From the NCBI GenBank assembly GCA_963971405.1, contig OZ020493.1, forward strand, positions 744,001 to 808,000: DNA of 64,000 nucleotides, read 5' to 3'. Within the stretch, counting starts at the first letter, position 1, and every line of letters starts with the position of its first letter. Source of the DNA: Psococerastis gibbosa. Taxonomy: Eukaryota; Arthropoda; Insecta; Psocodea; Psocidae. Below, one piece after another: positions 62,777 to 64,000 of the stretch. The position numbers and the translations under genes are program-made. A model generated the notes under the pieces. That model worked only from the letters and a program-made list of their open reading frames with translations, was not told where the DNA came from and searched no databases.

Positions 62777-64000
62777 TGAATATAATATTATGTAGGCTAA
62801 CTAGACGAGTTGGCGGAGCTGCCCATAAAAATTTAGTCATTTTTTCAGGAGCCATCATATTATTATATTGTCAGTTTAACTGTCTAGTCTTAAATTATAT
62901 TTGCCAATTCTGGCATAAAGACTAAATTTATAGCGTATTCAATTTAATTATGGTGTAATTAACACTATAGGTTCACACAAAAAACAACCCAATGGGGACT
63001 GCGACTGATCCCTCATGACCACTGCCTTATTGGGGATGTTGCAGTCAGCAACATGACCAACCGCCGCGTTCTTCCCCTGACTACCAATGAACCCAATTTA
63101 AAGTTCGCTGGACTCAGGCTGGACAAGTTTTGACCTTTGACCTTCCGTATCATAGAGCTAGTCATCCACTCATCCAATTCTCTGGCAAATGGATTACTCC
63201 TGACCAGGCAATCGAACGGTACTACAATATAGGTCAATAGAATGGATTGCTAAAAGCAATATTTTCATTATATTTCCTGTTGACATGACAAAAGAGAATA
63301 CTACATGACGTATTAATTAAAGTCGGTCCATACTGTACATAAAAGCCTGACGATCAGGATTGATGTTCAGGCCTATCATTACCACGACAGATTCAAATTG
63401 AGGCCAGCCCTTGACTGCTGTAGGCCAAACCTCGAAACTAACAAAAACTTGTTTATGCAAAATGATAACATACTCTCTTATGGCATATTGTACTAGGCCT
63501 AAGAAAAGCGTCGGGAACCTTTAATGAAACAATCTGCACACGGCTTACACCCAAAAGTCCAAGAATTTATTGATTTTGACTAATCACTTTTAAGGCTTAG
63601 CTAATCCAAAAGAAATTGGCTATGCTGCGTGCCCAAGCTAGAAATCGAAACATGGAAGAATTAGCCGAAATGCAATAATAATGTTATTTTCTAGTGTAGT
63701 TTTAACTATTTTACTCATTTCAATTTCCTGTACTTACATAGTTCTCTTTAAAGAGTTTCACGATGTTTAATATTTATGTGATTATTTTAAAGGGATTAAA
63801 TCAAATTAACTAGTACCATTTAAATGAGCGCAAGCAAAATTTAAAAAGGGCGCGATTCTGGGAAATCATAATGCGCATGCTCCGTGATAGAAATGCCTGT
63901 GACATTTGTACATTGCTTGCAGAACCATAATTTTGCAGTATTACCTTACATAGGCAATTATAACTCCTGGAGAAGTCGAGTTATATATTCATGTTGAACT
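62777..64000. other. No gene recognised
   Basis: Mixed sequence with only short frames, none with a recognisable domain. Confidence 0.35.

Overview
The window is a piece of nuclear genome from an invertebrate animal, most likely an arthropod; the species cannot be fixed from the sequence. The evidence is AT-rich spacer DNA, coding blocks bounded by GT/AG splice sites, tRNA-derived SINEs, and animal-type mobile elements: Penelope-like, copia, CR1/L2-like LINE, mariner/Tc1, hAT-like, and a THAP-transposase element. There is no bacterial gene organisation. Almost everything recognisable is a mobile element or a remnant of one. The host-like pieces are two chromodomain exons, one weak exon candidate and two small minus-strand ORFs of unknown role.

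Region by region. 1-8.9 kb is a head-to-tail array of four Penelope-like retroelement units (reverse transcriptase plus GIY-YIG endonuclease). It is interrupted by one inverted endonuclease fragment and ends in a promoter-bearing pseudo-LTR. 8.9-11.3 kb has two small minus-strand ORFs (a zinc-finger protein and a 101-aa protein) with a shared upstream sequence, three tandem ~190-bp repeats, and a cluster of the 9-mer GACCACCCA. 12.0-13.3 kb has a TTAA-flanked foldback MITE and two chromodomain exons. 13.7-17 kb holds LINE remnants on the minus strand. 17.8-25.6 kb is a mosaic of MITEs, SINEs and a second Penelope pseudo-LTR. 25.65-30.36 kb is a nearly intact copia retrotransposon on the minus strand, with matching LTRs, a Met-tRNA primer site and 5-bp target duplications. 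31-41 kb holds a rearranged mariner, two long foldback palindromes (one about 1 kb), a LINE ORF1 remnant, SINEs and a 44-bp minisatellite. 43.8-51 kb holds MITEs and G/C-run hAT-like elements.

52-62.2 kb is the most interesting part. A four-exon plus-strand gene (SWIM zinc finger plus YqaJ-type nuclease, 484 aa by splice prediction) faces a three-exon minus-strand gene (THAP domain plus DDE transposase, 493 aa). All predicted splice phases are consistent and both catalytic sites look complete. This gene pair fits an ISL2EU-type DNA transposon. It is cut up by later insertions, including a Tc1-like element that itself carries a LINE insertion with a perfect 14-bp target duplication.

How the parts relate: the nuclease and THAP transposase would act together in cut-and-paste movement of one element, and the copia and Penelope proteins would act in copying their own RNAs. 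The many foldback and TIR elements have no coding capacity and would depend on transposases made elsewhere. All gene models and similarities are read by eye; no database search was possible.
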